Shown here in pieces: positions 1 through 13,345 of a stretch of 64,000 bases of DNA. Numbering within the stretch: the first letter of the stretch is position 1; each line of letters opens with the position of its first letter. The translations under genes and the position numbers were made by a program. A model generated the notes under the pieces. That model searched no databases, was not told where the DNA came from, and saw only the letters and a program-made list of their open reading frames with translations. The DNA comes from Marisa cornuarietis. Lineage: Eukaryota > Mollusca > Gastropoda > Architaenioglossa > Ampullariidae. The DNA lies in assembly GCA_004794655.1 (NCBI GenBank), contig SMMW01000047.1, positions 1,367,501-1,431,500 on the forward strand, written 5' to 3'.

Positions 1-644
1 ACAGGATTGGAAACATCTAAGAATGTCAAACAGAAACAAAAACAAACAGATCTACAAAAAATGGCTCACTGCCAGTGAATCTGCGCCACAATGTGTTTAC
101 ATGGGATCGGTAGCAACACTTGGCTTTCCTTCTTTCCGTTCGCCCTGTACCTCTCTGTTACATTTCCTCTTAAGGGTGTCCAGGAAAGGAGTTCTCAGCC
201 CCTCCTCTGTTTCCTCCACCTCCACTGGCAACCCTCGTCTTGACAATCAGGTTGTAAGGTTTGTCCCTGCCCCATCCATATCAACTATCTTGTAACAACA
301 AAGTCTCTCCAGACCACACGCTCCCTCCCATGTTTCCAAATAACAAACTTGGGTGTCGGTATTTTTCTAGGGGATGATGACCTGTCTGTCTCAGTTCCCA
401 CATGATGGGTGTTTTTCTAACTTATGGTATGCACGTGCACTCTGTGACTTATGTGACTTCCTGGACTTTATGTTAAAATTGCAGGAAGAGCCAAGTCCTG
501 TCATTCGATTTCCACAGCCTTCGTGTCACGCTTCACAGAAATCAGCGCTGTGTCTTCAAATAATAAATGGGTTCGACCTCCGCGTTTGAATAATGATACA
601 AAGAAAATGTTAATGTGGTATCTAACCGGAGACAGAGGCTGGAA

Positions 645-647
<3 letters not shown>

Positions 648-701
<54 letters not shown>
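648..701. repeat. (CA)n microsatellite
   Basis: It is an uninterrupted dinucleotide run of about 27 units followed by GAGAGA. Confidence 0.97.
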
Positions 702-702
<1 letters not shown>

Positions 703-1081
703 GAGAGAGACTTGCACGTGCGAGCTCAAACGCATTCATTTTTAACGAAAAAAAGCAAGGATCGAATGACAAGTAAATAAATGATAAGTACGATGCATGC
801 TTCGCCGGATTCCTTTTAAAGTATTGTGAATATGACCATGCACCTAGCGGCAGACGATGAGAGATTTACGGCCTGCAAATAACACTTGTCAGCCTGCAGG
901 CAAGACAAGAATGAATTTCTGGCAAGAATGGCGGCAGTCGGTTTCGATGAGTATTTTATTACAGGGGCAGTTAAAATGTCAGTTCTTGAAGACACTAACC
1001 CCTTTATTAGTCGCAGATAAAACTTCACCTTCCGATGCATACAGTGCATGTGAGTTTGATACATAATACTACATGTGACTG

Positions 1082-1083
<2 letters not shown>

Positions 1084-1132
<49 letters not shown>
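1084..1132. repeat. (CA)n microsatellite
   Basis: It has about 23 units and ends in CGCACA. Confidence 0.97.
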
Positions 1133-1133
<1 letters not shown>

Positions 1134-2371
1134 AGGAAGGTGTCTGTTGTCAAGTGGGTAATATATTGGATAATATCCTGCACTCCTTCACCTTCTCAAA
1201 TACATTACTTCTAAAATGAAAGCCTCTGTGAACTATGGGTGCAATATTAACGGTTTATTTATTTATTTTTTTAAAAATATTTCTACTTTCTTGGAATTTG
1301 TTTAGCTGCCTACTTCATCATACAGCTATCGGAATGGCCCCCATCTGTGTTTCCTCAAAAGCTGACTATAGACCGCCTTTTTGTTCTCGACCATTATTTA
1401 TCTTCCTGTCTGTCGGGGAGGCTGAAAAAGTCTTTGTAGGGGAAATAAGAAGAAGCTTGTAACATTTTGCTTTAGAAAATTAATCAAATTTTTATGAGTA
1501 TTCCATGTAGCATTTTTTTAAAACTATTTTTTCCTAGCGAGATTACACGAAAAAAAAAGTAAGTCCATGATAAGAAGTGAAGCTGTCTAGCATCTGGATG
1601 TGAGTAGAATCAGACTTTAAAACAAACACGAGTCTGTAACTGGGTCTGATTACAAAAATAAATCTTCTTTGGACAAAGTGATTCGCAGCGGTGTTTCACA
1701 GTTGGGTAGCTGTTCCAATGCACTCAGTGCTGGCGATTCTGCAGACTAATGGCGGCCGAGGGTGGGTAAAGGGGTGGGCAGAAAGCAGGTCTGTGGCTCC
1801 TATGGTTACCTGCTCCTGGTACTGAGTCCCTGTACTGTTAGGAACGGTTGTGTTCCTCGCACAAGATCCTGCTTTTATGTAGGTTCAGCAGAGTGTTCCA
1901 CTGCTCTTGACAGGCTCGACAGTGTTTCTCTGCTGAAGGTAGGCTCCACACAGTGCTTTGCCGCTGAATTACTGTTATAAAACTCCATTTAGAAAATTGA
2001 CTTTTTTGCCCATGTTTATTTTCAAAATTATCTTGATTTATTACCAAATGCCAGCGTGAATGGTGATCGATTCGTCGTGTTAAAACTTGTCCGCAATTTA
2101 GTCTGTTGAATCTGGTGTCTTTTTTTTCTTTTTTTTTTTACTTTGCTTGTTAAAAGTAGTGCTGAGGATTCTACTGTAATTATCAGGGTATTACTTGATT
2201 GTCTTTTAATTTCGCTGAGAACAAACACGCTATTAAAGCTTTATAACTAGCTTATTATTATTGTGCGCTTGTCCTTTATTGTTTTCCTACTTGCATCAGC
2301 AGACGTTCCACCTGTAGGCACCTGTCAAGGTGTAGTGTTCTGGAGGATCCAAAATAAACCTTAAGATGGTA

Positions 2372-2530
2372 ACCTGGTCAGAGCACGCGCTCTCTCTCTC
2401 TCTCTGTCTTTTTATCCATCTCTCTGTCTCTCGCTTTGTGATGGTCAGAGCGTGGTCTCTCTCTCCCTTTATCTCTCTGTCTCTCGCTTTCTGATGGTCA
2501 GAGCGTGGTCTTTCTCTCTCTCTCTCTTTC
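2372..2530. repeat. Pyrimidine-rich tandem repeat, three units
   Basis: GGTCAGAGC occurs at 2376, 2443 and 2495, each followed by CTCTCTCTC-rich sequence and TATCTCTCTGTCTCTCGCTT. The two later units are almost identical. Confidence 0.8.
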
Positions 2531-2769
2531 TTTATCTCTCATTCTAATCCTCACGTGCACATGAAGGAGCAGATATGAGTGGTTCTACTTATCTGACATA
2601 TAATTCGCTTTTCGCTGAACCACAATCAGGGTTTCCTGCCTTAGATCAGCTTATCCCTTAGTTACGGTCTACCGGAAGTTAAATGATAGATTATTCGTGG
2701 GCAGGTAGATGGAGATCCTCACTAGATTGTTGTGTTTCTTACACAGGTCACCATTTACAGCTATATTTT

Positions 2770-2771
<2 letters not shown>

Positions 2772-2845
<74 letters not shown>
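2772..2845. repeat. (GT)n(GA)n compound microsatellite
   Basis: About 30 GT units pass directly into GAGAGAGAGAGAGA. Confidence 0.97.
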
Positions 2846-2925
2846 AATATCCGCGACTATATTATGGGAAAAGGTCTTTAGGACGGTTGTTACGATATTT
2901 TCGTATGTATTCTTGTTTGACATTA

Positions 2926-3068
2926 AGGATTGACTGTCCTGGATTCACATCTCGTCGCAGGCACGCTGATTTTTCTCTGCATGCATCACCTGCCCACAGG
3001 ACCGTCTATTTTCCTTGATATAACCTTAGTTGCTGATTCACCGTTAAACCCTAATTCCTTTCCGCTCC
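2926..3068 (+). mobile_element. tRNA-derived SINE, 5'-truncated copy
   Basis: It begins near the B box (GGATTGACTGTCCTGGATTC) and continues through TTCTCTGCATGCATCACC, GATATAACCTTAGTTGCTG and an AAACCCTAATTCC tail. The A box and the first part of the head are missing, which fits 5' truncation on integration or later loss. Confidence 0.65.
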
Positions 3069-4550
3069 TAAACTCTTGTCACTGTTAACAGGTGCATGTT
3101 ACTGAGTATTCCGCAGCATCACCATGATTAGTTGTTCAATTAATGTTTATTTCCTTCTATTACACATTATGAACCAGTCGTATTTGCTTGCTTAAGACTG
3201 GCAGCAGCTTATATTGTTTTTAGTTGTCTTGGTCCTCAGTTTCTAACAAACTGTCCAACAGAGTGCAACGGATTTTAGTTTAAATTAGCGCTTGGTTCCT
3301 TTCCTCAAACCGCCAGCGGTTGCAATCCCTTTGTAATACTCGTCTAGTTAGGCGAGTGGAGATCGTTAGGATATACTTTTTTATTTGGCTTAATTGGGAA
3401 ACCAGGGCACTCGGGTTTTTTTTTACTGAGAAATTGCAGCTTACGCTTGGTTTTTCTGATGCATGGTCTGGTTACAGAGAGTAAGTGAGTGAAGCATAAA
3501 TGAAACATGTCTCACCCCAAAAAATATCTCCTTCAAGCATATCATTTCCTCCGTCAAATAGCTCTCAACTGTGTTCTGTAAACTTTTGAACTAATCTATT
3601 TTCATTAAAATCACGCAAAATCTCGGCTTTCATCGACGATTTGGTTTTTTTCCCCCCATGACAGTTGATAGAAGGGAGGTAACCTCGAAATCATGTTTGC
3701 CAGCGCCTGCACGTGTATGAAGGCTTTAGCGTTTCCTCAGCCAGTCTTTTTCTGTAAATTGTAAATTAAGAATTTTCTGCCCGCCAGTTCTGAAATATGT
3801 TATGGAGTCTAATTTTAGCTTTGCTGCTGCTATCTGTCTAAAAAGGGGCGTATAACTGATGACGTATTTCCCATGATTATCCTATTTTTGCAGTTGAATC
3901 TCTTAACCGGTTTCTAAAATTGCTTATAAAAAAATAGAAGATCCGCAAAACAGGGTTGTCGTTGTATGTGATATCAGAAGTGGTCGTTAAGGATTCTTTC
4001 CCAGACTCCCCCGCTTTCCAGGGTTCGTTTCTCCTAGCTACGTATAGCGATGCAAGATGTCAGAGGTTAGGAGGAGGGTGTCAGGCAGAAGGGAGGATAA
4101 GGATCTGTTATTTCTCTGGTCTCGATCGCCGGAAATCCCACTAAAGGCGGGGGGGGGGCGGAGAATGGAACAGTAAACATCGAAAATGAAGTGTCAAATG
4201 ACGGCTTCTCTCCTGGTGCTGGTCATCACACAAACACTTCCCCACCGGCTTCTGTCGCCGGAAAAGCGAGCATCTGTGTGGCGAGGGAGCGACGTTTGGT
4301 GTCGGGTTGCACTCGAGGGAGGCGCCTCGAACCCAGGCAGAGCACTCTTATGGATCCAGACGATTCAGACAAGCTAGCCCTGCAGACGTTCAGGTCTCAT
4401 GCGTTTGGTCGAAACTCTTTCAATTGGAAGTTAATTTTGTCTCTGCACCCAGGCTTCACATGTCATGGGTGAATGGGGTTGGGAAAAATAGCAACCTGGA
4501 GCAACAGAAGTCCTGTGAAACGGAACTCACGCTTAATTATAAGTATTGAG

Positions 4551-4551
<1 letters not shown>

Positions 4552-4628
<77 letters not shown>
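4552..4628. repeat. (CA)n microsatellite, one interruption
   Basis: The run is broken once by an extra A (ACAAACAC) near 4588. Confidence 0.97.
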
Positions 4629-4629
<1 letters not shown>

Positions 4630-7600
4630 GGGAAGACACGAGAACAATGTTATCACCACATTTCCAGTTATTTTCCTACTTCATGGACGTTTGATGCGAC
4701 ACAAGCAAAACCTTTAGGATGAAATCACAAATAAATTTCAAGTACAGATGCAAAGAATTTTAAGCACAAGCAAGCTAAACAGGAAATTTATGTAACAAAA
4801 TAGAGTCTGATCGGAAACAAAGCCTTACAAGGTGAAATGTTTGTGGTAAACAGGTAAATAATTGACGCCGTCGGTAGGTGTGTGGTCAGAGGATCAATCA
4901 TGTCTGTGTGGTACGACCGGTCTGAATATTTCTGCAAACAGATGGTGGAACAAATGGGGCTTCGTTCAGCAAGCAGCTATAAGGCTACATGTTTACTCAG
5001 CAAAATTGTGACTGATGTTAGTCTTCATGTCACACGAGGGGAGAGTTTCCGAGGAAATGGGAGGGAATCAGTCGAGGATTATTTCACTGGTGACTGAGAG
5101 AAGTAGCCTTACCATCCATTAGTTGTTTGGACAATGAGACAAAGAACTGAGTGTTTTCAGCGGACTGTGTTTATCCTCTTGACCATGACTACTTTTAGAT
5201 AGGCAGTAGCTGTACTTTGCTAGTCTATCTTTTGTTTCTTGGTGGATAGTTGTTAGTTTCTCTAAATTCTGTCACCTTATTAAGTCAATAATCATTACAA
5301 ATATTCAAAAACTGTCAAAGATTGAAAGCGGAAGTTGTTTTATAGAGGTGAGCTAAAACATGTACCTTAATTGTATTTTTAATTAAGTAGATAGCGCAGT
5401 GGAAGAAATAATTTTCTAAAAAGAATTGTCGTATTCCACTGATACCAGTTGGAATCTCCCAAAAAGGTCAGGCTGGGTTTTAGTTTATCTCGATAGAAGA
5501 TATGCTGACAGGTGTGTCAGTTGTATTTTTTCAGCACTTGTATAGATTACCACGCCTGCCACCACAAATCGCTGAATATTATGTAGTAAGGCATACGGTA
5601 CATTAAAACGATAACAAAATCCTATAAATGTCTTCATGCACTCTTCGAATTGTGTAACATTGACATGGAATTATGCAATGCATTCCCACTGGTCCCAAGT
5701 TTGTAAGCTGGTGGGGGTTGCTAGCTGCATTCTCTTTCAAGTTGTTGTCATCCTCTATGTGTATAAGAGTTGCATGATGCTGTTATGTAATTTTAAGACT
5801 TCCTTATTTACAGTTATAAGGAAAGGTGTTTAGGTTTGTTGTATTATTGAATGAACTGAAATGAATTAATTTATTTTATAAGAAAAATTCAGTCTTTTAG
5901 CCTTTCTTTTAGTTTTGCTACTTCAGAGAAAGCATAGTTTGTGCAGGTGGGTTTTTAATGGTTTTATAGCGCAGTCACACCTGGGCTAGATAACAGGTGC
6001 TCTCTGTCAAGTCTACTGTGACATACACACCAGACTAGGCTACATTAGCTGTGAAATATGCAACTGGTCTGACCAATTTTATTGGGTCCAGTGAAAGAAA
6101 ACTAGCAAATCTGCTTGTCGGTATTTAGTTTTGTCATGACAGAGCTACCTGTACGTGGCTGTCACAGTAAACACCACCACTTCACATGTGGTCAGTTAAG
6201 AAGGTTTATTGGAGAGTCCAGTGCACCTCACAGTTTGCTCTGCGAGTTTCTGTCTCCTCACACCTTGTTCGTCGTGCTTTAGATGTTGTGAAAGTTATCA
6301 CTATTGATATTCGTATAGAAATGCAAAGACGAAGGAATATTTAATAGAAAGAAGACGTCATCTAGGGGTTGGCTCTCATTGCCACTCTCAAATTCATCTC
6401 TCTCTCTCTCTTTATTTCTTGTTCTTGTTTATTTTTCTCCTTCTTGTAAATACTTGTTGAGTTTTCTCATTTTTTTCCTTTGGTGTTCTTGTTCTTCTTC
6501 GTTGTCGGGACCGACGTCGAGGTATTCCTTTTGCCTCTCTTTCATGTTTTAACCTTTTCCCTGTTCCCTCCCCTCTCCTCTGTCCGTGGAAATAAATGTC
6601 AACACACCCAAGCTTCTCTTACACTTGGCCTTGATGTGTCAGGCAGCTTCAACATTTCTTGTTTTGTCACTAGAGCTAATATCATTTTTCAGTATTTCGT
6701 CTTTATTTGGTTTTCAACATCTGACCGTACCATAAAAGTAATGTTTTGATGTGTTATCAATAATGCGTCTGAAAGATTAATGTGGCCCATCTAGAAAAGC
6801 CTGTGCAATGACTCCGATGGTTCCTCCACTCGACAAGTCCAACATTTACAGATATGCATTGCCCAGATATACATTGTACGAGAGTCGTAAATGGTGCCAC
6901 AGATGGAAAGAACATCTGAGTTTTATGCCGCGTCACACTAACCTTCTCAACTGATATTATTTCAAGAGTAAGTTTAATTTTCCTGAATGTTTCCGGTCTG
7001 AACGCAACCAAGGCATGACCCCTTCTCTCCCATACTGTTTTATGAGTAAGTACACCTTTCTTGAATGTTCTTGAGGGCAATAAAGAAATAACTACTCCTA
7101 GAAAAACGTTTTTCCCAGAGTCTTGTACATTTCATAATTTTTTCAGGACCTGTTTCTTGGCTTTTGCATCAAAACTCTAATCCTTCTTCTCCATCATCTC
7201 CTCGTCCTGCCTTGGCTTCTTATCTTTAGTGAGGTGGGAGTGACTGAGGCCTCACGGATAGAACTCTGCTACGGAGATATTATAGTGATACATGCTACCA
7301 GGCCTGCTTCTTTGACCTCCAAACCCATTCATCCGTCTACCCATTCATGCAAAGATGAAAAAGATCATATTAGTCATCGGTGAGCTTGTCAGCGTGCCTT
7401 GTCTTCTGACAGACCATCTCGTAACTTTGTTCATCCCACCAGCTATCCCGCTGGAAACTGAAATAAACATGAAGTAGGGGAATGTAAGTGAAAATGGACT
7501 GGTTCGTAAGTCACAACCTTCCACAGAGTCTTTGGACAGCTCATGTTGGGTCAAAGTTTCATGTGCCATCATGGACAACAACCACATCGAGGGCTTCTTC

Positions 7601-9460
7601 TACCGTTATTTGGAAGATGCCACCAGGAGTGCCTCTCTGTTCAAGCTGGCTCTTCTATCTTATTACTAAAAAAAATATGTCAATGTTAACTCTGTTTTTT
7701 TGAACGATGATTGCTTTTCCTTTTTCCGCGTGCTTTGCAAACGAAGCACACTGTTATACTGTTATGTTTGTGACTGGCAGTTTCTCACATCTGAAAATAT
7801 AGTGTACAAAAACCGCTTTCGAGCGATAGTTCTCCTTGTCCAGCCAATGAAATCTTCGTCTTGACCGGCCAGAGGTCAGAGTTTCGTCTTGTCACTGGAT
7901 ACTTGGCAACAACGGGCCTGATCCAGGCTCACTTTGCCATAGACATCTCCCCTCTGCACTCTCACCTGTAACCCCTGCAACATACACAGCCTAGGCACTG
8001 ACGAACTGTGCTGAACAAATTGTCCGGGGTCCATGGGTTTCACTGGGTAAAGGGTTCAATTAGCACCTTTCGGGCAAACGACACCAGAACTCCATCCCAG
8101 TAAATGTTGATGGCGAGGAAAACGACCTCTTCTGGACTTCGATCAAAGCCAGTGTGAATCATCTGACGCTTGCAAAAAAGTGATTGTAGGCTCATACTGT
8201 TGCTGGAAATGATTCGAGCACTTTTATCTTAAAACTTTTAAGTCTTGTGCAATGTTCCTTTTTTTCGCTTTAATGTTAAAAGTCGACTTTAGAAACTCAG
8301 CTGGGAATTTAGTATATGAGTTTGTGAAATGGAGATGCTATGATCTTACATGTAAACTTTAGACTGATGATCACTGAAAGCACGAGCAGTGCTGGTTGAA
8401 AGTAAACAGGATTCCGAGAAAGAAGCCCTAAGTGATGGGTTTCAAAAATTAAATCCTGAACAGCGATCGGACTTCTTTGAGATGAAAAACTTGTTATGTA
8501 CATTTGGATCCACTTACACCCTCGCTTATTGTTTTTAAAAGACGGAATCTTCTAACATTCCTCTTCTTTCGCTCCGTCTCTCTCTCTCTCTCTTCCTTGC
8601 TGGTTTTTTTTTTCATTTGTTCTGCCTTTTCCTGCCTTTATATCTTTCAATCGGTTATCTCCCCTTTCAGTGCTAGATCTCTCCATTTCTTTCCCTTTTT
8701 TCCAATCGTAGAATTTTATCCTCACAATTTCGTTAGTTTTTTTTTTCTTTTCTACTTTCCTCTTCAGTCCAAGGATTTTTTCCCAACAACTTTGTGAGAA
8801 TTTTTCCTATTTTCCCCCTAGTGTGAGGTTTTGTGCGTTGAAGCGAATGGCGATGTTTGCTCAAGGAAACAGCTAAGGTCTTAACATCTTAGGTCTTAGC
8901 TAAGATATATTTCTTGCCGACAGACAGATCCGAGCCCAATTTAGCCGTGCCAGACGAAGTTCTTTCGAAATATGAGTGAGATAAGAAAAGCAAGGCCTGA
9001 AGCAGGAGTCTTACTGCCAAGCAGAGTTTTATGCCCAGCTGAATACAACTGAAGGTAATCTCATGAACAGATTTTTCTACTGCCGTGAGTATGGCAGAAC
9101 ACATTCTGTTTTGATGTTATTCAATCGAAGGATGTTTCCTAACGGCGCATTTTTGAAAAAAACAATTTTTTTCAGCGCTAGGAAACGTGGGGTGCTAGTT
9201 TTGATGACTTTACTGTCAAGATCATTTGTTATAATTCGTCTTGACATGTTCCTCTTGGTGGTATACAAGAACATGGTAAGAGGAAGTGGTTTCAAAGATT
9301 TGTGTTTTGAACTAAAAAGGGATCTGTCTGGTCAGCAGTCTACTTGACTGAAAACCAAAGCGGATTTCACAGAGAGAAACAAAAAAGTATGGAACTCTTT
9401 GAGCTCATCTTAAGAGATTTTCTTTCTTAAAAAAAATTCTAATCTTATTCGCATTTCTGC

Positions 9461-9640
9461 TCTGGTGAGCGCGGTCTGGTTAGCCTATCACCAGTACAGT
9501 GAGGGATTGGCTGTCCAGGGCTCACATCTTGTCTCGGACATGCTGTTCTTTCTCTGCACATCATCTATTTATTAGCTTTGCTGTAATATAGGATCAGTTG
9601 CTGGCTCGGTGTGAGACATAGTTCCTCCTCCTCCGCTTTG
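9461..9640 (+). mobile_element. tRNA-derived SINE, old diverged copy
   Basis: Landmarks include GGTTAGCCTATCACCAGTAC, GTGAGGGATTGGCTGTCC, CTCACATCTTGTCTCGGAC and GCTGTTCTTTCTCTGCAC. The second half is heavily mutated, but GTTGCTGGCTCGGTGTGAGA still matches the family tail. Confidence 0.65.
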
Positions 9641-10931
9641 GTGCATCTAAGTTCTAGTAAAGCAGTTGTTCAGAAGCAAGGCTTTTGTAAACAACTTAAA
9701 TCACATCCCAAAAGCGAGAAAAGTGCAAAATGAAGATAAAACATTTTTTAATTAAATATATATCTCCTAGCGTTTTGCAACTAATTAAAAAAGAGGCGAT
9801 TGTGTAAAATATGAGTATTTGAAGCAACATCAGTATGCACACAAAGATGAATTGAGAGTAAGTGAGGATGCGTGGCCGAGAGTCAAGGGGATCAACTGCG
9901 TGAAGAACAAAGGTCAAGACCTCTTGTCCTCTTGATCCAGCAGATTCGACAGAACTAGGTGGTACAGAAATTGTCCATTAGTCTCAGTGCCATTTGCGAA
10001 TAGCACTCAACAGGTATCGACAGAAACAGTTGTTCGACTCAAACGGTGCTGGCCAACAGGCTGCAGAAAAAGTGCTGGCCATAGGCTGTGCTGCGTGTAT
10101 TTGTATCTTCCTGCATTCTTAAAAGCACTTGAGACTCTGCGTATGAATTTACGACTACTTTCAGAAATTGAAGAGGCAATAAAACATTCATCCCACCTCG
10201 GAGAAAAAAGTGCCTGGCTGTTTGCTGGTCGCTCTTACATTATGTTTAAAGTCAAAAGTGAAGAGGTTGGTTTTGCCTTATTCAAGGAGCTCTCCTGGTG
10301 GCGAGATAAATTCCGTAAGTGGACGGGAACTTGACGACCGGCAAGTTGCTCGGGTTTTTGTGCGTTTAGTGATATTTGCGAAGTATTTACCGGAACACTG
10401 GTTGACAAGAGAAAGGTACTAAAGAAATATGAATACTTGCAGAAGTGCCTTGAGTGTCTATCACCAACGTTAGCCACAGCACAAGAACAAGTTTAGTGCA
10501 CTTGCAAGTGCATTGCTCAAGATCCTTATTTACAGCTTTGGAGATACGATGCTATGCAAGACGAAGAGTACCTACCAAACTATGTTTTCTTCACACATGC
10601 ACACACGTGCATATCGACACGCTGACTTGCATGCAAGTATTTATGTGTTCAGGTGCGGGACATTGTTAAAGTCTTCTGACCTTCCTGTGTGTGAGTCATT
10701 CTTCTTTATTTGAATGACAGCTTCTGGAACTTTCCGCACGCCATCGATACAAGCCACATCCTGCATGACTGCCCTATTGTGTTTCAGGATGTTTCACACG
10801 TCTTTCTCGCTGATTAAATTATGAGAAATTTACTGGGCTGCAGGACATGGGACACATGCGAACTTTATTTTTCTATAGGAAGTTACCATGGGATCCAATT
10901 ATTTTTTTGTCTTATGGGTCTTGTTTTTACG

Positions 10932-10979
<48 letters not shown>

Positions 10980-11002
10980 CCTACATACACTCACACACAC
11001 AC
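10932..11002. repeat. (CA)n microsatellite, imperfect
   Basis: CA units are interrupted by CAAACAC and by CTACATACACTC near the 3' end. Confidence 0.95.
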
Positions 11003-11595
11003 CGGATCAGGAATCAGGTTATCTTCCTGTTCGTTTGCTGAGCTTTTACTCAGTCCGCGTGGCACAGATATCGCCAGACTGTTTATGGTCGCAATCCTCT
11101 GTAATTAGACAGATGTATATCACACATAAATCGACTCTTTACCTTTTTACGTATAGGCTTCATAAAAGTTACAATTTTTGGAAATACCACGCTTCAGTAT
11201 TTTATGGTCGTTATGGTGAAGAGCGAAACTAACTCCCAGGAATTGTTTCTACTTTCCAAGACAGTTTGTTGCTAAGAGAGAGGCAGGTTTCCGTGGTTTG
11301 CCGGACTCGAAGGACGTCCCTTCTGTTGGCGTAAGAAATCCTCCTCAAGGTGCTCTGATAATCTTGTTGAATGTAGAGCAACGATAGTAGTGATACTCAC
11401 ATCTTTAACAATTTTATAATTTCGCTGTTTTATTTCGTTGTAATCAAGCTGCACACATTCAGTGGCCGTGCAACATTTCTTCAGATTTTTCACCTTATGT
11501 TTTTGGAGCGTGGCGGGTAACTAGGCTCAAGTAAATACCTTGCTTTATTCACCCTATCATTATCTAACTTGTTTAGGACATTTCAGCAGCAGCAG

Positions 11596-11693
11596 CAGCA
11601 GTGACATCAATATCAAATTAAAGACGACGAAAATGACAATAAATAAAACACGTATGCATGTGCGTGCGTGCGTGCGTGCGTGTGTCTGCCTGC
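11596..11693. repeat. Short simple repeats: (CAG)n and (GTGC)n/(CTGC)n
   Basis: AGCAGCAGCAGCAGCAG at about 11586-11601 and GTGCGTGCGTGCGTGCGTGC at about 11660-11681 are followed by CTGCCTGCCTGC. Confidence 0.8.
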
Positions 11694-12457
11694 CTGCAAG
11701 TTGGTAAATTTCCGCGTCTGTGCATGTCTGATAGTGAGTGTATTGTAATTGTAATCGTTATTGTGCATGTGTGTAATATGTATAGCAGTCAGGAGACTAC
11801 CCTTCTTCGTCGACTGTTTACAACGTTTGGAGCCGTCGAAAAGAAATGGAGTTCATTGACTTAACGGTCATTTCACAGCTAGCGTGTTCGGCCGCCATAT
11901 TTTGTAAATTGAAGTTTACAAGCGACATCAGCAGCACTGGTTAGTGTCTCTCAAATGCTTGGAAGCATTTGCAGTAATAGCAACGTAGCGTGTCTAAGAG
12001 CTGTTCACGTGAGCCCGATTACCAAGGATATTTGATGCGAAAGGGAGACGATTTTGTCTGCATAGCTAGATTTTTATTAGCAGACGAAAAAAAAAAAAAT
12101 TGTTTCACTCCTCACGTGCAGTTCACTGGCAGGTCACGAAGCGCCAGGGGCGGTAGTCATTAAGTGAGAGTAAGTAGTTTCCCCGGGGGCAACATGAAGA
12201 CCCCAAGGAGAAGTGTCTTGTTTTTGTAGTTACAATGCAAAGACCCCGTGGACACTTCTTCGTGTTTATTCACCCCAAAGCATTTTTGGAACTGTTTATT
12301 AACTCCGACTCCAAGAGTAAAACAAGATCTGCGGGGTCCTGACGACGGATTGTAACTCTGGAAACTAAACGCTTGTCCTTTCGTTCCTCGTGATGTCCCA
12401 GGGCAACGGTTTACCCTAGCTTCGTAGCTACGAACCCATGTGGAACAACCTTACGGG

Positions 12458-12483
12458 CAAAAAAAAAAAAAAAAAAAAAAAAA
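12458..12483. repeat. Poly(A) tract
   Basis: About 24 A residues follow GGGC. It could be the tail of an old retroposon, but no source sequence is recognisable upstream. Confidence 0.9.
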
Positions 12484-12553
12484 CTCTTTCACTTGACACT
12501 ATTATGTATTCTTCATTTAAACCTTTCATATTACAGCTGTATCGCGTTTGCTC

Positions 12554-12738
12554 GGGCGGTTCTGTGGAGGCAACAGTTAAGAGGTGCCACCAATACAGGG
12601 AGGATCGACAGTCATGGATTCACATCTCGTGCACGTTGTTCTTTCTCTGCATGTGGCATCTGTTTACAGGGCTGACTGCGTTGCCGTGATATAACCTTAG
12701 TTACTGGCTCGGCATAAAACACACATTTCCCCTTCTCC
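12554..12738 (+). mobile_element. tRNA-derived SINE, diverged copy
   Basis: The family landmarks are present in order: GTTAAGAGGTGCCACCAATA, ATGGATTCACATCTCG (B box), TTCTTTCTCTGCATGTGGCA, TTTACAGGGCTGACTGCG, GATATAACCTTAGTTACTGG and GGCATAAAACACACATTTCC. The A box is partly decayed (GTGGAGGCAACAG). Confidence 0.75.
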
Positions 12739-13194
12739 CTCTCCCTCTTGCTTGCTGCATGACTCATCAGTCAATTTTGCAAAACTGTTTTCACCTTCTC
12801 TCTTAATTAATGCTTTAGTACACTCGAAGCTTGATCCATGTCGAGGCGCAACAAGCTGTGATACCAGAAGAGGCGGTGGTGTGGAGTTGTGTATACTAGT
12901 AATAATATTAATAAGAAGAAGAATCAGGAGAAGAAAAAAAGAGGTGGATGAAGAAAAAGTAAGCGTATGTTCCTTGTTTGCGCGCTGATGTAGATTATTA
13001 GTGCACAATAGTAGTACAACACGTTTACTGCTGAGCAATAAAGGTTGCAATAAAAGAGACATAAGGTAACTGTTTACTTCATGTGGTTTCAGCAAAATAC
13101 TACAGAATCAAAGCCACAAAAAATATTGCAAATACCTCAGCACCTGCTTACACTTTTGACTCACTTGGACGGAGAAAGTGAGTTTTGTGGAAAC

Positions 13195-13345
13195 TGAGTT
13201 TTCTTTTCTTTGATTCCCTGTTCTTGTTCTTTTTTATTTCCTATTTTGTTTTTTCCATTTTTCCATTTTTTCTGTTTTTCTTCTCCCATTTTCGTCTTCT
13301 CTTGCTCGTCTTGGCGTTCTCTCTCTCTCTCTTTCTTCACCCTTC
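13195..13345. repeat. Pyrimidine-rich low-complexity stretch
   Basis: TTTCTT, TTCCATTTTT and CTCTCTCT words give a T/C-biased strand. Frames across it are Phe/Leu/Ser-rich artefacts. Confidence 0.75.

Larger units (their letters stand above)
1..9460. other. Non-coding region without a recognisable gene
   Basis: Apart from the CA/TG arrays and the truncated SINE listed separately, this is AT-rich unique-looking sequence. All frames are short and none shows conserved domain features. About 1881-1971 has three loose copies of an AGGCTC...CTGCT word about 30 bases long. Nothing else could be supported. Confidence 0.7.
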
